64,000 nucleotides of DNA from Pandoraea terrae (GTDB lineage Bacteria; Pseudomonadota; Gammaproteobacteria; Burkholderiales; Burkholderiaceae): assembly GCF_902459695.1 (NCBI RefSeq), contig NZ_CABPRZ010000016.1:1-64000 (forward strand), written 5' to 3'. The notes under the pieces are model-generated. The model did no database searches and was not told the origin of the DNA. It saw nothing but the letters and a program-made list of their open reading frames with translations. Numbering within the stretch: the stretch's first letter is position 1; each line of letters opens with the position of its first letter. Shown piece after piece: positions 34,049-42,387 of this stretch. The translations under genes and the position numbers were made by a program.

Positions 34049-34216
34049 ATGGAAATTCGCTGGGAGAAGCTGTATTCGGGCGGATTGGGGCGGTTTTACG
34101 ACACTTCGGAAGCCAGTCGCCGCCGTGCGCGGCGGGCGCAGTTGCGCTGGTTCGGTGTCGGAATGAGCGTTGCCGTTGTTGTCGGGGCGTGTGCCATCGC
34201 GCTGCGTTGGCTCTGA
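34049..34216 (+). CDS. Small single-pass membrane protein, MxIRWxKxYS type (second copy)
   Basis: 55 residues, too short for many gene callers. N-terminus MEIRWEKLYSGGLGRFYD matches that of the 33497 protein (M-x-I-R-W-x-K-x-Y-S-x-G-x-G). A basic linker (RRRARRAQLRW) precedes a C-terminal helix (VGMSVAVVVGACAIAL). GAGG lies 8 bases upstream. It is probably an inner membrane protein with its N-terminus in the cytoplasm. Confidence 0.68.
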   Translation: MEIRWEKLYSGGLGRFYDTSEASRRRARRAQLRWFGVGMSVAVVVGACAIALRWL

Positions 34217-34334
34217 TGGACGACAGGGCGCCGTCGGAATTCGCCGGGTAAGCCGGGTAAGGGAAGGGAATCGCGGGAACAAGGCTGTGATCGATGGGTT
34301 TGCCCTCATCTGGTCCCGGCCAAGGGAGGAAGCG

Positions 34335-34658
34335 ATGCAAGCGAACCGTTTTTGCAAGCCGTTCGCGGCGGTGCTATGCCTTTGCGTATCTTGCGCGGTA
34401 TGGGGGCAGTCGGAGCCTGTCGACGCGCAGGGCTTGTCTTGCGGCAGCCTGGGCCATGCCGGCGCCGATCTCAATCACTACCACTTCGAAGTTTCGAACG
34501 GCTGTCAGCAGCCCATAGAACTCAAATATCGCTGCGACAAAGCGCCGACTGAACAGACGGTGCGCCTGGCACCCGACGCGTCCATCGATATCACCTGCGA
34601 CAAGGCCAAGGACATGGCGGGGCAGATCGACTACCGTTTTCTGCCGCCTGCACAGTAG
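34335..34658 (+). CDS. Small secreted Cys-containing protein
   Basis: 107 residues. GGGAGGA precedes the ATG. The signal peptide (FAAVLCLCVSCAVWG) ends near residue 24. The mature part has four Cys (SCGS, NGCQQ, YRCDK, ITCDK), suggesting two disulfides, and ends YRFLPPAQ. Likely periplasmic or secreted; no known domain recognised. Confidence 0.7.
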   Translation: MQANRFCKPFAAVLCLCVSCAVWGQSEPVDAQGLSCGSLGHAGADLNHYHFEVSNGCQQPIELKYRCDKAPTEQTVRLAPDASIDITCDKAKDMAGQIDYRFLPPAQ

Positions 34659-34708
34659 GGCGGGCGGTGACGGCGTCGATTATTGCAGATTCCTTGACGC
34701 GCCGGGCG

Positions 34709-34906
34709 TCAGTGCCAGCTGGGGCGGAATGCGGAGCGTTGGTAGGAGCGGCCGCTTTCGGTCAGTTCGAGCCGGCCGTCGACACGCCGCACGAGATCGC
34801 GGGCAATCAGTCCGTCAACAATGCTGTCGGCGACGGGGCCGCCATGGGACCCTGCGGAGATTCGCGCGATCGCTTTAAGGATGACGTCTTTGGTAAGGGC
34901 AAGCAT
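34709..34906 (-). CDS. Small winged-helix-like hypothetical protein
   Basis: 65 residues: VILKAIARISAGSHGGPVADSIVDGLIARDLVRRVDGRLELTESG, a helix-helix-helix-wing pattern ending in a typical L-T-x-x-G wing. GGGAG lies 7 bases before the start on the minus strand. Possibly DNA binding. Function unknown. Confidence 0.6.
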   Translation of the reverse strand: MLALTKDVILKAIARISAGSHGGPVADSIVDGLIARDLVRRVDGRLELTESGRSYQRSAFRPSWH

Positions 34907-35148
34907 TGCGGTCTCCCGATTGTTGTATCACGTCAGTATGCGCGTTTTCTGTGACGGAATGCGCATCGGCAGGGAAAACCCCACGGAGATATTCGCGCTT
35001 GGGACGATTCAGTCCCCAATGCCGCTTGTTCCGGGCCTCGGCCGTCATGTTCGCGCTCGTTCACTACAATGATTTCAGACACCTTCGGAAACGATGCGAC
35101 AGCGGTGGTTTGCTGCCCCCGAGCAGGTGCCCAGAGGAGAAGGAGACG

Positions 35149-35643
35149 ATGATGAAAGAGCATTCCTCGCAGTTCCTGCGCTTGTCCGTCGCCCTGCTTG
35201 CCTTGGGTGCGGCCGTCCCGGCCGTTGCCGAAGACGCCGCCATGGGTGAGATGGCAATGGTCAATCCATCCGACATCAAATGGAGTGACGCGCCGGCATC
35301 GATGCCGAAGGGGGCCAAGGTAGCCGTCCTCTACGGAGATCCGGGCAAGGATGGACCGTTCGTGATCCGGCTCAAGATGCCGGCCGGGTATAAGATACCG
35401 CCCCACTGGCATACACAATCCGAAGATTTGACCGTCATTTCAGGGGCGCTCTATCTGGGCGAGGGAGACATGGTGGATATGAAGAAGGCCCATGCACTCA
35501 AGGCGGGCGGCTTCCACTATTTGCCGGGCAAGGCGCATCACTATGCGTTTACGAAAACACCGACGGTCGTCCAGGTGAGCAGCACGGGCCCGATCGACAT
35601 CAACTATATCGACCCCAAGGATGATCCGGCGGCCAAGCAGTGA
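35149..35643 (+). CDS. Periplasmic cupin-domain protein
   Basis: About 164 residues. A signal peptide (LRLSVALLALGAAVPAVA-E) is followed by a cupin with metal-type motif IPPHWHTQSEDLTVISG (two His and a Glu) and GGFHYLPGKAHHYAF in the second motif. Two adjacent ATGs (35149, 35152) follow AGGAGA; the second has better spacing. Substrate unknown; probably a periplasmic metal-bound cupin. Confidence 0.85.
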   Translation: MMKEHSSQFLRLSVALLALGAAVPAVAEDAAMGEMAMVNPSDIKWSDAPASMPKGAKVAVLYGDPGKDGPFVIRLKMPAGYKIPPHWHTQSEDLTVISGALYLGEGDMVDMKKAHALKAGGFHYLPGKAHHYAFTKTPTVVQVSSTGPIDINYIDPKDDPAAKQ

Positions 35644-35727
35644 ATCCCCTCCTTGAGCGCTGCGCCCAATTTGGTACCATTCTCGTCCATTGGGCCGGAA
35701 ACTACGTTTTGCGAGCACCTTTCGACC

Positions 35728-35752
35728 CCCTTCCGCCTGGAGTGCGGAAGGG
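35728..35752. terminator. Hairpin between cupin and MBOAT genes
   Basis: A 9-bp stem (CCCTTCCGC / GCGGAAGGG) with loop CTGGAGT lies 85 bases after the cupin stop and 35 bases before the MBOAT start. It probably separates the two units. Confidence 0.5.
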
Positions 35753-35786
35753 CGAATAATCAATAACTTCTCCGAGAGAGACTGAC

Positions 35787-37217
35787 GTGGTTTTCAGCAG
35801 CATTGCGTTTCTTGGGTTCTTTCTCCCACTGACGTTTCTTGCGTATTTCGTGACACCCGCAAGGTGGCGAAACAGCACATTGGCGACGGCCAGCATTCTG
35901 TTCTATGCGTGGGGAGAGCCGCGTTTCCTGCTGCTGATGCTCGTTTCGATCGGCATCAATTTTCGACTGGCCATATGGCTCGACAGGGCGGTCAACCGAA
36001 AGCGCCTGGTCGCCATTGGCGTGGGAATAAACCTATTTATTCTCGGCGCGTTCAAGTACGCGGCATTTCTCGTCGACAACTTGAACGGGGTATTGCTTCC
36101 CTTGGGGTTCGACCCCATCGTCATGCGCCCGCTGCCGTTGCCGATCGGCATCTCGTTTTACACGTTTCATGCGATCTCGTATCTGGTCGATATCTACCGG
36201 CGCAATGCCTCGCCCAACCGGCGCTTTGTCGACTACACGCTCTACATCACGTTGTTCCCCCAATTGGTCGCGGGCCCGATCGTGCGATACAAGGACATTC
36301 AGGCCCAGTTGGCCAAGCGGCTCGCAGGTCTGGACGATGTCACCGCCGGCGCATTGCGTTTCACGATGGGCCTGGCGAAGAAGGTCCTCATCGCCAACCA
36401 ACTCGCGGTTGTCGCCGACGCGGGATTCAGTGTGCCGGGCGGCCAGTTGGCAACTTCCGTGGCGTGGCTGTCGTTGATCTGCTACACGTTGCAAATCTAC
36501 TTCGATTTCTCGGGCTATTCGGACATGGCCATCGGACTGGCGCGGATGTTCGGTTTTCGCTTTCCGGAGAACTTCAACTACCCCTACAGCGCGTCGTCGA
36601 TGCAGGACTTCTGGCGACGCTGGCACATGTCGCTCTCGACCTGGTTCCGAGACTACGTATATATCCCGCTCGGCGGAAACCAACTCGGCGGTCTGCGAAC
36701 GCTGGCAAATCTGTGGATCGTCTTTTTGTTGACGGGCTTTTGGCACGGGGCCACCTGGAACTTCATTCTCTGGGGCGCCGCACACGGCTTGCTGCTGACG
36801 ATTGAGCGCGTAGTCCTGCGCAGCGGCGTAGAGGGTGACACCTTGCGGCGGGGCGTTCGCCACGCGTATGTCATCTGTGCCGTCATGCTCACTTGGGTCC
36901 TGTTCCGTGCGGATTCGATCGAACACGCGGGCCAGTTCTACCTCGCCCTGTTCGGGCTCGCCCAGCCTGATGGCGCCGCTGTGACGTTCGCGTCGTTGTA
37001 CAGCACCCATCTTGGCTTGCTTCTGCTGCTGGCCATTGTTCTCGCGGGTGGCGCATTCCGGTACCTGGTCAATGCCGGCGCCCCACTCATCGCGGCGCTG
37101 CGCGCCCGAAGTCTCGACGGACTGTGTGCCGCACTCTTTGTCGCGCCGGCGCTCATTCTGAGCGGCATGTCGATCGCGCTTGGGCAATACAACCCGTTCA
37201 TCTATTTCCGATTTTGA
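35787..37217 (+). CDS. MBOAT-family O-acyltransferase (AlgI-like)
   Basis: 476 residues, about ten membrane helices. Family signatures: RPLPLPIGISFYTFHAISYLVDIYR, LFPQLVAGPIVRY, DFSGYSDMAIGLARMFGF, FWRRWHMSLSTWFRDYVYIPLGG and the catalytic His region LTGFWHGATWNFILWGAAHG. It moves an acetyl group across the inner membrane for O-acetylation of an exported polymer or glycan. The AlgJ-like gene starts 11 bases downstream, its usual partner. No polymerase genes are visible, so the acceptor is unknown. Confidence 0.92.
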   Translation: MVFSSIAFLGFFLPLTFLAYFVTPARWRNSTLATASILFYAWGEPRFLLLMLVSIGINFRLAIWLDRAVNRKRLVAIGVGINLFILGAFKYAAFLVDNLNGVLLPLGFDPIVMRPLPLPIGISFYTFHAISYLVDIYRRNASPNRRFVDYTLYITLFPQLVAGPIVRYKDIQAQLAKRLAGLDDVTAGALRFTMGLAKKVLIANQLAVVADAGFSVPGGQLATSVAWLSLICYTLQIYFDFSGYSDMAIGLARMFGFRFPENFNYPYSASSMQDFWRRWHMSLSTWFRDYVYIPLGGNQLGGLRTLANLWIVFLLTGFWHGATWNFILWGAAHGLLLTIERVVLRSGVEGDTLRRGVRHAYVICAVMLTWVLFRADSIEHAGQFYLALFGLAQPDGAAVTFASLYSTHLGLLLLLAIVLAGGAFRYLVNAGAPLIAALRARSLDGLCAALFVAPALILSGMSIALGQYNPFIYFRF

Positions 37218-37228
37218 GGCGCCCAGGA

Positions 37229-38401
37229 ATGTACGAACAAAGCAGCACTCGCCCCATTGACGGCGAGCGTGCCGGCCCCATGCGCACGTTCAATCGACTC
37301 GCCGTCGCGCTCGTTTTCTTTTTTCTTCTGTCGCTGCCGATTTTGTGGTTCGGACGCGCGAGTTTCGCGCCAGCCCCGTTGCACGAGAATCGTGTCCTGT
37401 CGCAATTTCCTGATTTGTCGATACGTGCATTTCAGCAATTTGAGCGTTGGTTCAGCGACAGGTTCGGCATGCGTGACGCGCTTGTTTACTATGGTTCACG
37501 CCTGCAGATGGCGCGAACCGGTGCGCCCACGAACCAGGATGTCGTTGTGGGGCCGACGAAGTGGCTCTTCTACGATCAATACTACGTGCCCGGCCAGCCG
37601 CATTTCGCGGACACCATTGGCAAAGATCCGCTTTCGCCGTCAGCGCTCAAGACGATCGGTGCGAACGTGCAGGCTGTGCATGAGGCCCTCAAAGTATGCA
37701 AGATCCCGTTCTATTTCGTGATTGCGCCGGACAAGCAGTCTGTTTATCCGGAGAAACTCGGCATTCATATCCCGACCGCCGCCCAATCGAACGCGGACCA
37801 GCTGATCGAGTACCTGCGAACGACGGATTCGGGGTTGAATATCATTGATCTACGGAATCCGCTGGTCACGGCAAGGGCGGGGGCGCCGTTCGACCTGTAC
37901 AAGCGGACGGATACCCACTGGAATTCCTTGGGGGCGTTCTATGGCTACCAGGCAATCGTTCGCCGGTTAACCGCAGATCGCATACTGCCAGCGAGCCCGC
38001 GATCGGATCTTGCCGACTGGGATGTGACGCAGGCGCCTTTCGACAACGGCGATATCGCGGTGAACCTGCTCTCCCTTCCAGGTTACTTCGAAGACTACAA
38101 CACCCATTTTGAAGCGAAGACCGCGAGACATGCCCAATGGAGCGGAGACGAGCGCCGGCGGCAGTCGCAGAATCCTGAAGGGTTGGGAAATCTGGTCATG
38201 TATCGCGATTCGTTCGCGGGAGAACTGTTGCCGTTCCTGGCGGAGGACTTCGAAAGCACAGTGTCGTTCCTCAGTCACGAGGTCGATGGCGACACGGTCC
38301 GAAATACGAAGCCGTCGGTGGTGATGCTTCAGATTGTCGGGCGCAACATCCGGATGCTGAAGGAAGGCCCGAAAAACCTGGGTCACATCTGCACGCCATG
38401 A
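37229..38401 (+). CDS. AlgJ/AlgX-like SGNH acetyltransferase partner
   Basis: 390 residues. An N-terminal membrane anchor (LAVALVFFFLLSLPILWFG) is followed by a periplasmic domain: NRVLSQFP, WFSDRFGMRDAL, GPTKWLFYDQY, then the catalytic-type motif KRTDTHWNSLGAFYGY (D-x-H) and YRDSFAGELLPFLAE (Ser nucleophile region). This is the layout of AlgJ/AlgX proteins that place acetyl groups delivered by MBOAT partners. It directly follows the MBOAT gene. A start at 37280 is also possible. Confidence 0.86.
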   Translation: MYEQSSTRPIDGERAGPMRTFNRLAVALVFFFLLSLPILWFGRASFAPAPLHENRVLSQFPDLSIRAFQQFERWFSDRFGMRDALVYYGSRLQMARTGAPTNQDVVVGPTKWLFYDQYYVPGQPHFADTIGKDPLSPSALKTIGANVQAVHEALKVCKIPFYFVIAPDKQSVYPEKLGIHIPTAAQSNADQLIEYLRTTDSGLNIIDLRNPLVTARAGAPFDLYKRTDTHWNSLGAFYGYQAIVRRLTADRILPASPRSDLADWDVTQAPFDNGDIAVNLLSLPGYFEDYNTHFEAKTARHAQWSGDERRRQSQNPEGLGNLVMYRDSFAGELLPFLAEDFESTVSFLSHEVDGDTVRNTKPSVVMLQIVGRNIRMLKEGPKNLGHICTP

Positions 38402-38560
38402 CGCGGGGCCTGTTCCGGACGCCTCATGCCGGGGCGTCGAGCACCGGCGGTGTGTGCTCGAGCCAAGTATCGATGACGAACACAGCCGCCGGCATGACCG
38501 CCGCGTCGACGGCGATCATGCGGCGGCAGGCCTGTCAGGCAGTCGACGCCGTTGGGCGGC

Positions 38561-40981
38561 TTAAATTTGTTTCGGCACGGCGGCCGTGTGGACCGGTGAA
38601 CGACGCTCCGCGCGCTCGACGCCCAGCCAGGCGGCAAGCGCCGGCAGCAAGAGCACGGCGCCGAGCAGGTTGACGAGGAACATGAAGGCGAGCAGCACGC
38701 CCATGTCGACCTGGAACTTGAGCGCGGAGAATGCCCACGTACCGACGCCGATAAACATGGTGAACGCCGTGAACAGGGCCGCCGTACCGCGTTGCCGCAT
38801 GGCTTCGAAAAATGCGTCGCGAAGGCTCGCGCCGGCACGCAACTCATGTTGCAGGCGTTCGTACAAGTAGATGCCGTAGTCGACGCCGACGCCGACGCCA
38901 AGCGTGATCACCGGCAGCGTGGACACCTTCAGTCCGATGCCGAGCCGCGCCATCACCGCATTGCACAGGATCGACACGATCGTGAGCGGTACCACGATGC
39001 ACAGCACCGCACGCCACGACCGGAACGTGACGAGGCACAGCAACGCAATGGCGCCGAAGATCGACAGGAGCATGGCAATCTCGGCCTCGCCGACGGCTTC
39101 GTTCGTTGCGGCCATCACACCGACATTGCCGCCGGCGAGATTGAACTTGACGTTCGGCAAAGTGTTCTGGTCTGCGAGGCGCTTTATCTCCGAGACAATG
39201 TGCGCAATGGTTTTTCCCTCGTGATTCTGGGTATAGATCAGCACCTGGGATGCCTTGCAATTCGCGGTGTTCATCCCGTTGTCGGGATCGTATGCGCTCG
39301 CGCCTTGCGTAAGCCCGTCACTCGTACGAGGCAAGGCCGCCCAGCGCGGATTGCCTTCGTTGAAAGCGGCAATCGAGACCTTCGCGCCCGTCGGCACGCT
39401 CACCACCGACTGCACGCCCGCCACGCCGCGCATGCCAACTTCAAAACGCTCGATGGCGCTCATTGTCGGGTAGTCGAGACAGGCACTCTCGACGCCGCTG
39501 GCTTCAACGATCACAGAGAGCACGTCCACGCCGATGTCGTACTGGCTGGTAATGGACGCGTTGTCGAGGTTGTAACGCGATGTGCTGCGCAACTCCGGTG
39601 CGCCGGCGCCGATGTCGCCGATTTCCAGGTTGCGCGATGCCTGCGTACCAAGGCCGAGCAGAACCAATGCCGCTGCAAACACCGCCATGGCCGGAACCGG
39701 GCGTGCGAACACCGCAAGCGCCGACCAGAGGCGGCTGCCTCCGGCCGCTTCACGCCGCTTGGCATGGGCCAGGGTGCCGGCTTCGATGCGCGTGTACGAC
39801 AGCAGGATCGGCAGGAATATCTTGTTGGTCACAATCATCAACAAGACGCCCAGGCAGGCCGTCACGCCAAGCTCGCGCACGATGTCGATCTTGATGCGCA
39901 TGATGACCAGGAAGCCGAGCGCATTGGTCAGCAACGCAACGGTGCCCGGCACGAACAGCTTGCGGAATGCATCGCGCGCGGCATCCGTTGGCGAAAGATC
40001 CGCGACAAGCGCCTGCTTCCATGCGTTGGTCATCTGTACTGCGTGCGACACGCCGATAGAGAAAATCAGGAACGGCACCAGAATTGACATCGGATCGATG
40101 CCCAAGCCGAGCATCGGCAATGCCCCCAGCAGCCACACGACGGGCAGCAGCGCGACGAACAGCGCGAGCACGGTGGTCCGCAGCGAACGCGTGTACAGGA
40201 GCAGGAGGCCCGCGGTAATCAGAAAGGCAAGCGCGAAAAACGCCATCACGCCGCTGATGCCCGCTTCGACATCGCCGACGAGCTTCGCAAACCCGATGAT
40301 GTCGACGTCGATATCCTGGTTCGCATAACGCGCGCGAATCTCCTCCAGTTGCCGCGCCACCGCCGCGTAATCCAGGCTTGTGCCGCCGGCCGAATCGGCA
40401 TCGCGCAGTTCCGCACGCACGAGCGCCGACTTCAGGCCGTTGCCGACAAGACTGCCGATCTGGCCCGAGCGTGCCACGTTGCGCCGCACTTTCGCGAGAT
40501 CGTCCGGATTGGCGCTGGAAAACTGTCCGGGCACCACCGAGTCGCCGCGAAACCCGGCTTCGGTCACCTCGGTGTAATGAACGTTCGGTGTGAAGATCGA
40601 GAACACGCGTGAGCGGTTGATGCCCTGGATGAAGAAGACATCATCGGTCGCATGGCGAAGCGCTTCCATGAATTTCTGATTGTAGATGTCGCCCTGTCCC
40701 TTCCAGCGCAGGCTGACGAGAATAGTGTTCGCTCCCGGAAAAGCGCTCGTGTAGCGATTGAACACCTGCATGTAGGGATGCTGCATCGGGATCATCTTCT
40801 CGAACCCCGGATCGAGGCGCAGCCGGGTGGCTGACATCCCGAGTGCAACGGTCGCCGCAACACACAGCAAGAGGAGGATGCGCCGATACCGGATGAGTGC
40901 GTCGGCGCAGCCGTCGACCCAGCGTGCGGTACGGGAAGTGCCGGACGAAATCCGGCGGCGAGACAAGTCGTTCATAAGCAT
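38561..40981 (-). CDS. RND/MMPL-family transporter (hydrophobic-molecule exporter type)
   Basis: 806 residues with two repeats, each a large periplasmic loop followed by a membrane helix bundle. MSILVPFLIFSIGVSHAVQMTNAW in the first and LPVITLGVGVGVDYGIYLYER in the second are typical MMPL/RND helix-4 motifs. It belongs to the group found next to DUF1302, DUF1329 and YCF48-like genes, as here (YCF48-like gene on the same strand 84 bases upstream; DUF1302-DUF1329 divergent). Probable role: movement of hydrophobic molecules across the envelope. Substrate unknown. Confidence 0.88.
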   Translation of the reverse strand: MLMNDLSRRRISSGTSRTARWVDGCADALIRYRRILLLLCVAATVALGMSATRLRLDPGFEKMIPMQHPYMQVFNRYTSAFPGANTILVSLRWKGQGDIYNQKFMEALRHATDDVFFIQGINRSRVFSIFTPNVHYTEVTEAGFRGDSVVPGQFSSANPDDLAKVRRNVARSGQIGSLVGNGLKSALVRAELRDADSAGGTSLDYAAVARQLEEIRARYANQDIDVDIIGFAKLVGDVEAGISGVMAFFALAFLITAGLLLLYTRSLRTTVLALFVALLPVVWLLGALPMLGLGIDPMSILVPFLIFSIGVSHAVQMTNAWKQALVADLSPTDAARDAFRKLFVPGTVALLTNALGFLVIMRIKIDIVRELGVTACLGVLLMIVTNKIFLPILLSYTRIEAGTLAHAKRREAAGGSRLWSALAVFARPVPAMAVFAAALVLLGLGTQASRNLEIGDIGAGAPELRSTSRYNLDNASITSQYDIGVDVLSVIVEASGVESACLDYPTMSAIERFEVGMRGVAGVQSVVSVPTGAKVSIAAFNEGNPRWAALPRTSDGLTQGASAYDPDNGMNTANCKASQVLIYTQNHEGKTIAHIVSEIKRLADQNTLPNVKFNLAGGNVGVMAATNEAVGEAEIAMLLSIFGAIALLCLVTFRSWRAVLCIVVPLTIVSILCNAVMARLGIGLKVSTLPVITLGVGVGVDYGIYLYERLQHELRAGASLRDAFFEAMRQRGTAALFTAFTMFIGVGTWAFSALKFQVDMGVLLAFMFLVNLLGAVLLLPALAAWLGVERAERRSPVHTAAVPKQI

Positions 40982-41065
40982 CTCAGGGGAAAACAGAAGG
41001 AACGGTACGCGGCGGCGCCGGCGATCTACGCGCCCGGCAGACGATTCGCGTACGGTGGCACGGCA

Positions 41066-42091
41066 TCAGGAGGGTTCGGCTCCGCTCGCGGACGCGGAGG
41101 CTGCCGTGGACGGGGCAGGCGCAGCGGGCCGCGCCGTTGGCTGGCGCAGGGCAACCGATACACCGGCATCGCCGCCAAGCGCCAGCTTGCCCCGCCCGAT
41201 GTCGAGCACCGTGACAAGGTTTTGCGCGCCGCCCGCACTTTGCACGGCAAACGTACGTCCTTCGTCCTGCGAAGTGACAATCGCGCCCCCTTGCCCGACC
41301 AGCACAAGCTCGCCGTTCGCGAGCTGCGTGGCGCCGAAGTATGAGGCATTGACGGTACCGTCGGCGCTGGTCCAGGTGTCTCCGTGGTCCGTGCTGCGCA
41401 AGACGTGGCCACGCATGCCGTACGCGATCCAGTCTCCGTTGGCGAGCACCAATGCGCCGAATAACGACCCTTCGTAAGGCACCGGGCGTACCTGCCATGT
41501 GAGGCCGTTGTCGGTCGAGCGCAGCAGCGTGCCGGATTCGCCGGCGATCACCAGGCGGCCTTGCCCGTCACCGACGATCGCGTTGAGATGGCGGTCGCCC
41601 GCCGGGGTGGCGACGGTGGACCATGTCACGCCGGCATCTCGCGAAACGAACAACTGCCCGAAGCTGCCAGCGGCGAATACCTGTCCGTCGCCATTGCCCC
41701 ATACGGACAACAACGGGTCCGGGCGCTGCCGCTCGAAACGCACTTCGCGCCAATGTTCGCCACCGTCTTCACTGCGCACGATCAAGCCATCATGGCCCAC
41801 GGCGATGCCGACGCGCGGCGAAACAAAAAAAACTTGCGTAAGGCTCGAACCTTCGTCAGGGGAGACTTCCGCTTGCCGCCATGCGGTGCCGCCATCGTCG
41901 CTGACGATGATGATGCCGCGTTCCCCCACAGCCACCAGCCGGGTTCCGGCCTTGGCAATGCCGTTGATCTGAACGTTGTTGGCCCGAACAACCGTCGGCG
42001 CGAAAGCCGGCAACGGACGCGGTGAGAACGCGAGCAGCGCTGCGCATAGCGTCACCACCGAGAACGAAATGCCGGGGATAGTGGTTTTCAT
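41066..42091 (-). CDS. YCF48/BNR-type beta-propeller periplasmic protein
   Basis: 341 residues. A signal peptide ends near FAPTVV (about residue 31). At least six blades repeat the pattern G-x-x-G-x-(I/L)-x-x-S-x-D-x-G-x-(T/H)-W (GIIIVSDDGGTAWRQ, GLIVRSEDGGEHWRE, GQLFVSRDAGVTWST, GTLLRSTDNGLTWQV, GHVLRSTDHGDTWTS, GAIVTSQDEGRTF). The C-terminal tail is Ala/Ser/Pro-rich. It is the standard partner of the RND protein downstream, probably a periplasmic assembly or accessory factor. Confidence 0.87.
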   Translation of the reverse strand: MKTTIPGISFSVVTLCAALLAFSPRPLPAFAPTVVRANNVQINGIAKAGTRLVAVGERGIIIVSDDGGTAWRQAEVSPDEGSSLTQVFFVSPRVGIAVGHDGLIVRSEDGGEHWREVRFERQRPDPLLSVWGNGDGQVFAAGSFGQLFVSRDAGVTWSTVATPAGDRHLNAIVGDGQGRLVIAGESGTLLRSTDNGLTWQVRPVPYEGSLFGALVLANGDWIAYGMRGHVLRSTDHGDTWTSADGTVNASYFGATQLANGELVLVGQGGAIVTSQDEGRTFAVQSAGGAQNLVTVLDIGRGKLALGGDAGVSVALRQPTARPAAPAPSTAASASASGAEPS

Positions 42092-42387
42092 GTGTTTTTC
42101 AGTCTTCCGTGATGTCGCAATTGCCACTACGTTGGGCGCGGCATGCGTGGAGGTCGCCCTGCGTTGCGCGGCGCTCCGGTTTGCTCGCGTGCAAGCCTCA
42201 GGAAATCCGCCGCCTTCAGGAATTGACGATGCTGGCCGCTAGACCCGCACCCGATCCCATGCTCCCACAAATGCAACTCATGATGTATTAGGGAATCCCA
42301 GTAATTCGTGTTGACGATTCGGCGGTAATTTGCTCCCCCTACGCTTCGCCAACAACTAACAGGTAGGCACTCACTGGAGGGGAAGCG

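Noticed and set aside
38430-38525. 30-codon minus-strand frame after the RND gene
   Set aside because: Codon bias is fair but there is no ribosome site and no recognisable motif; not supportable.
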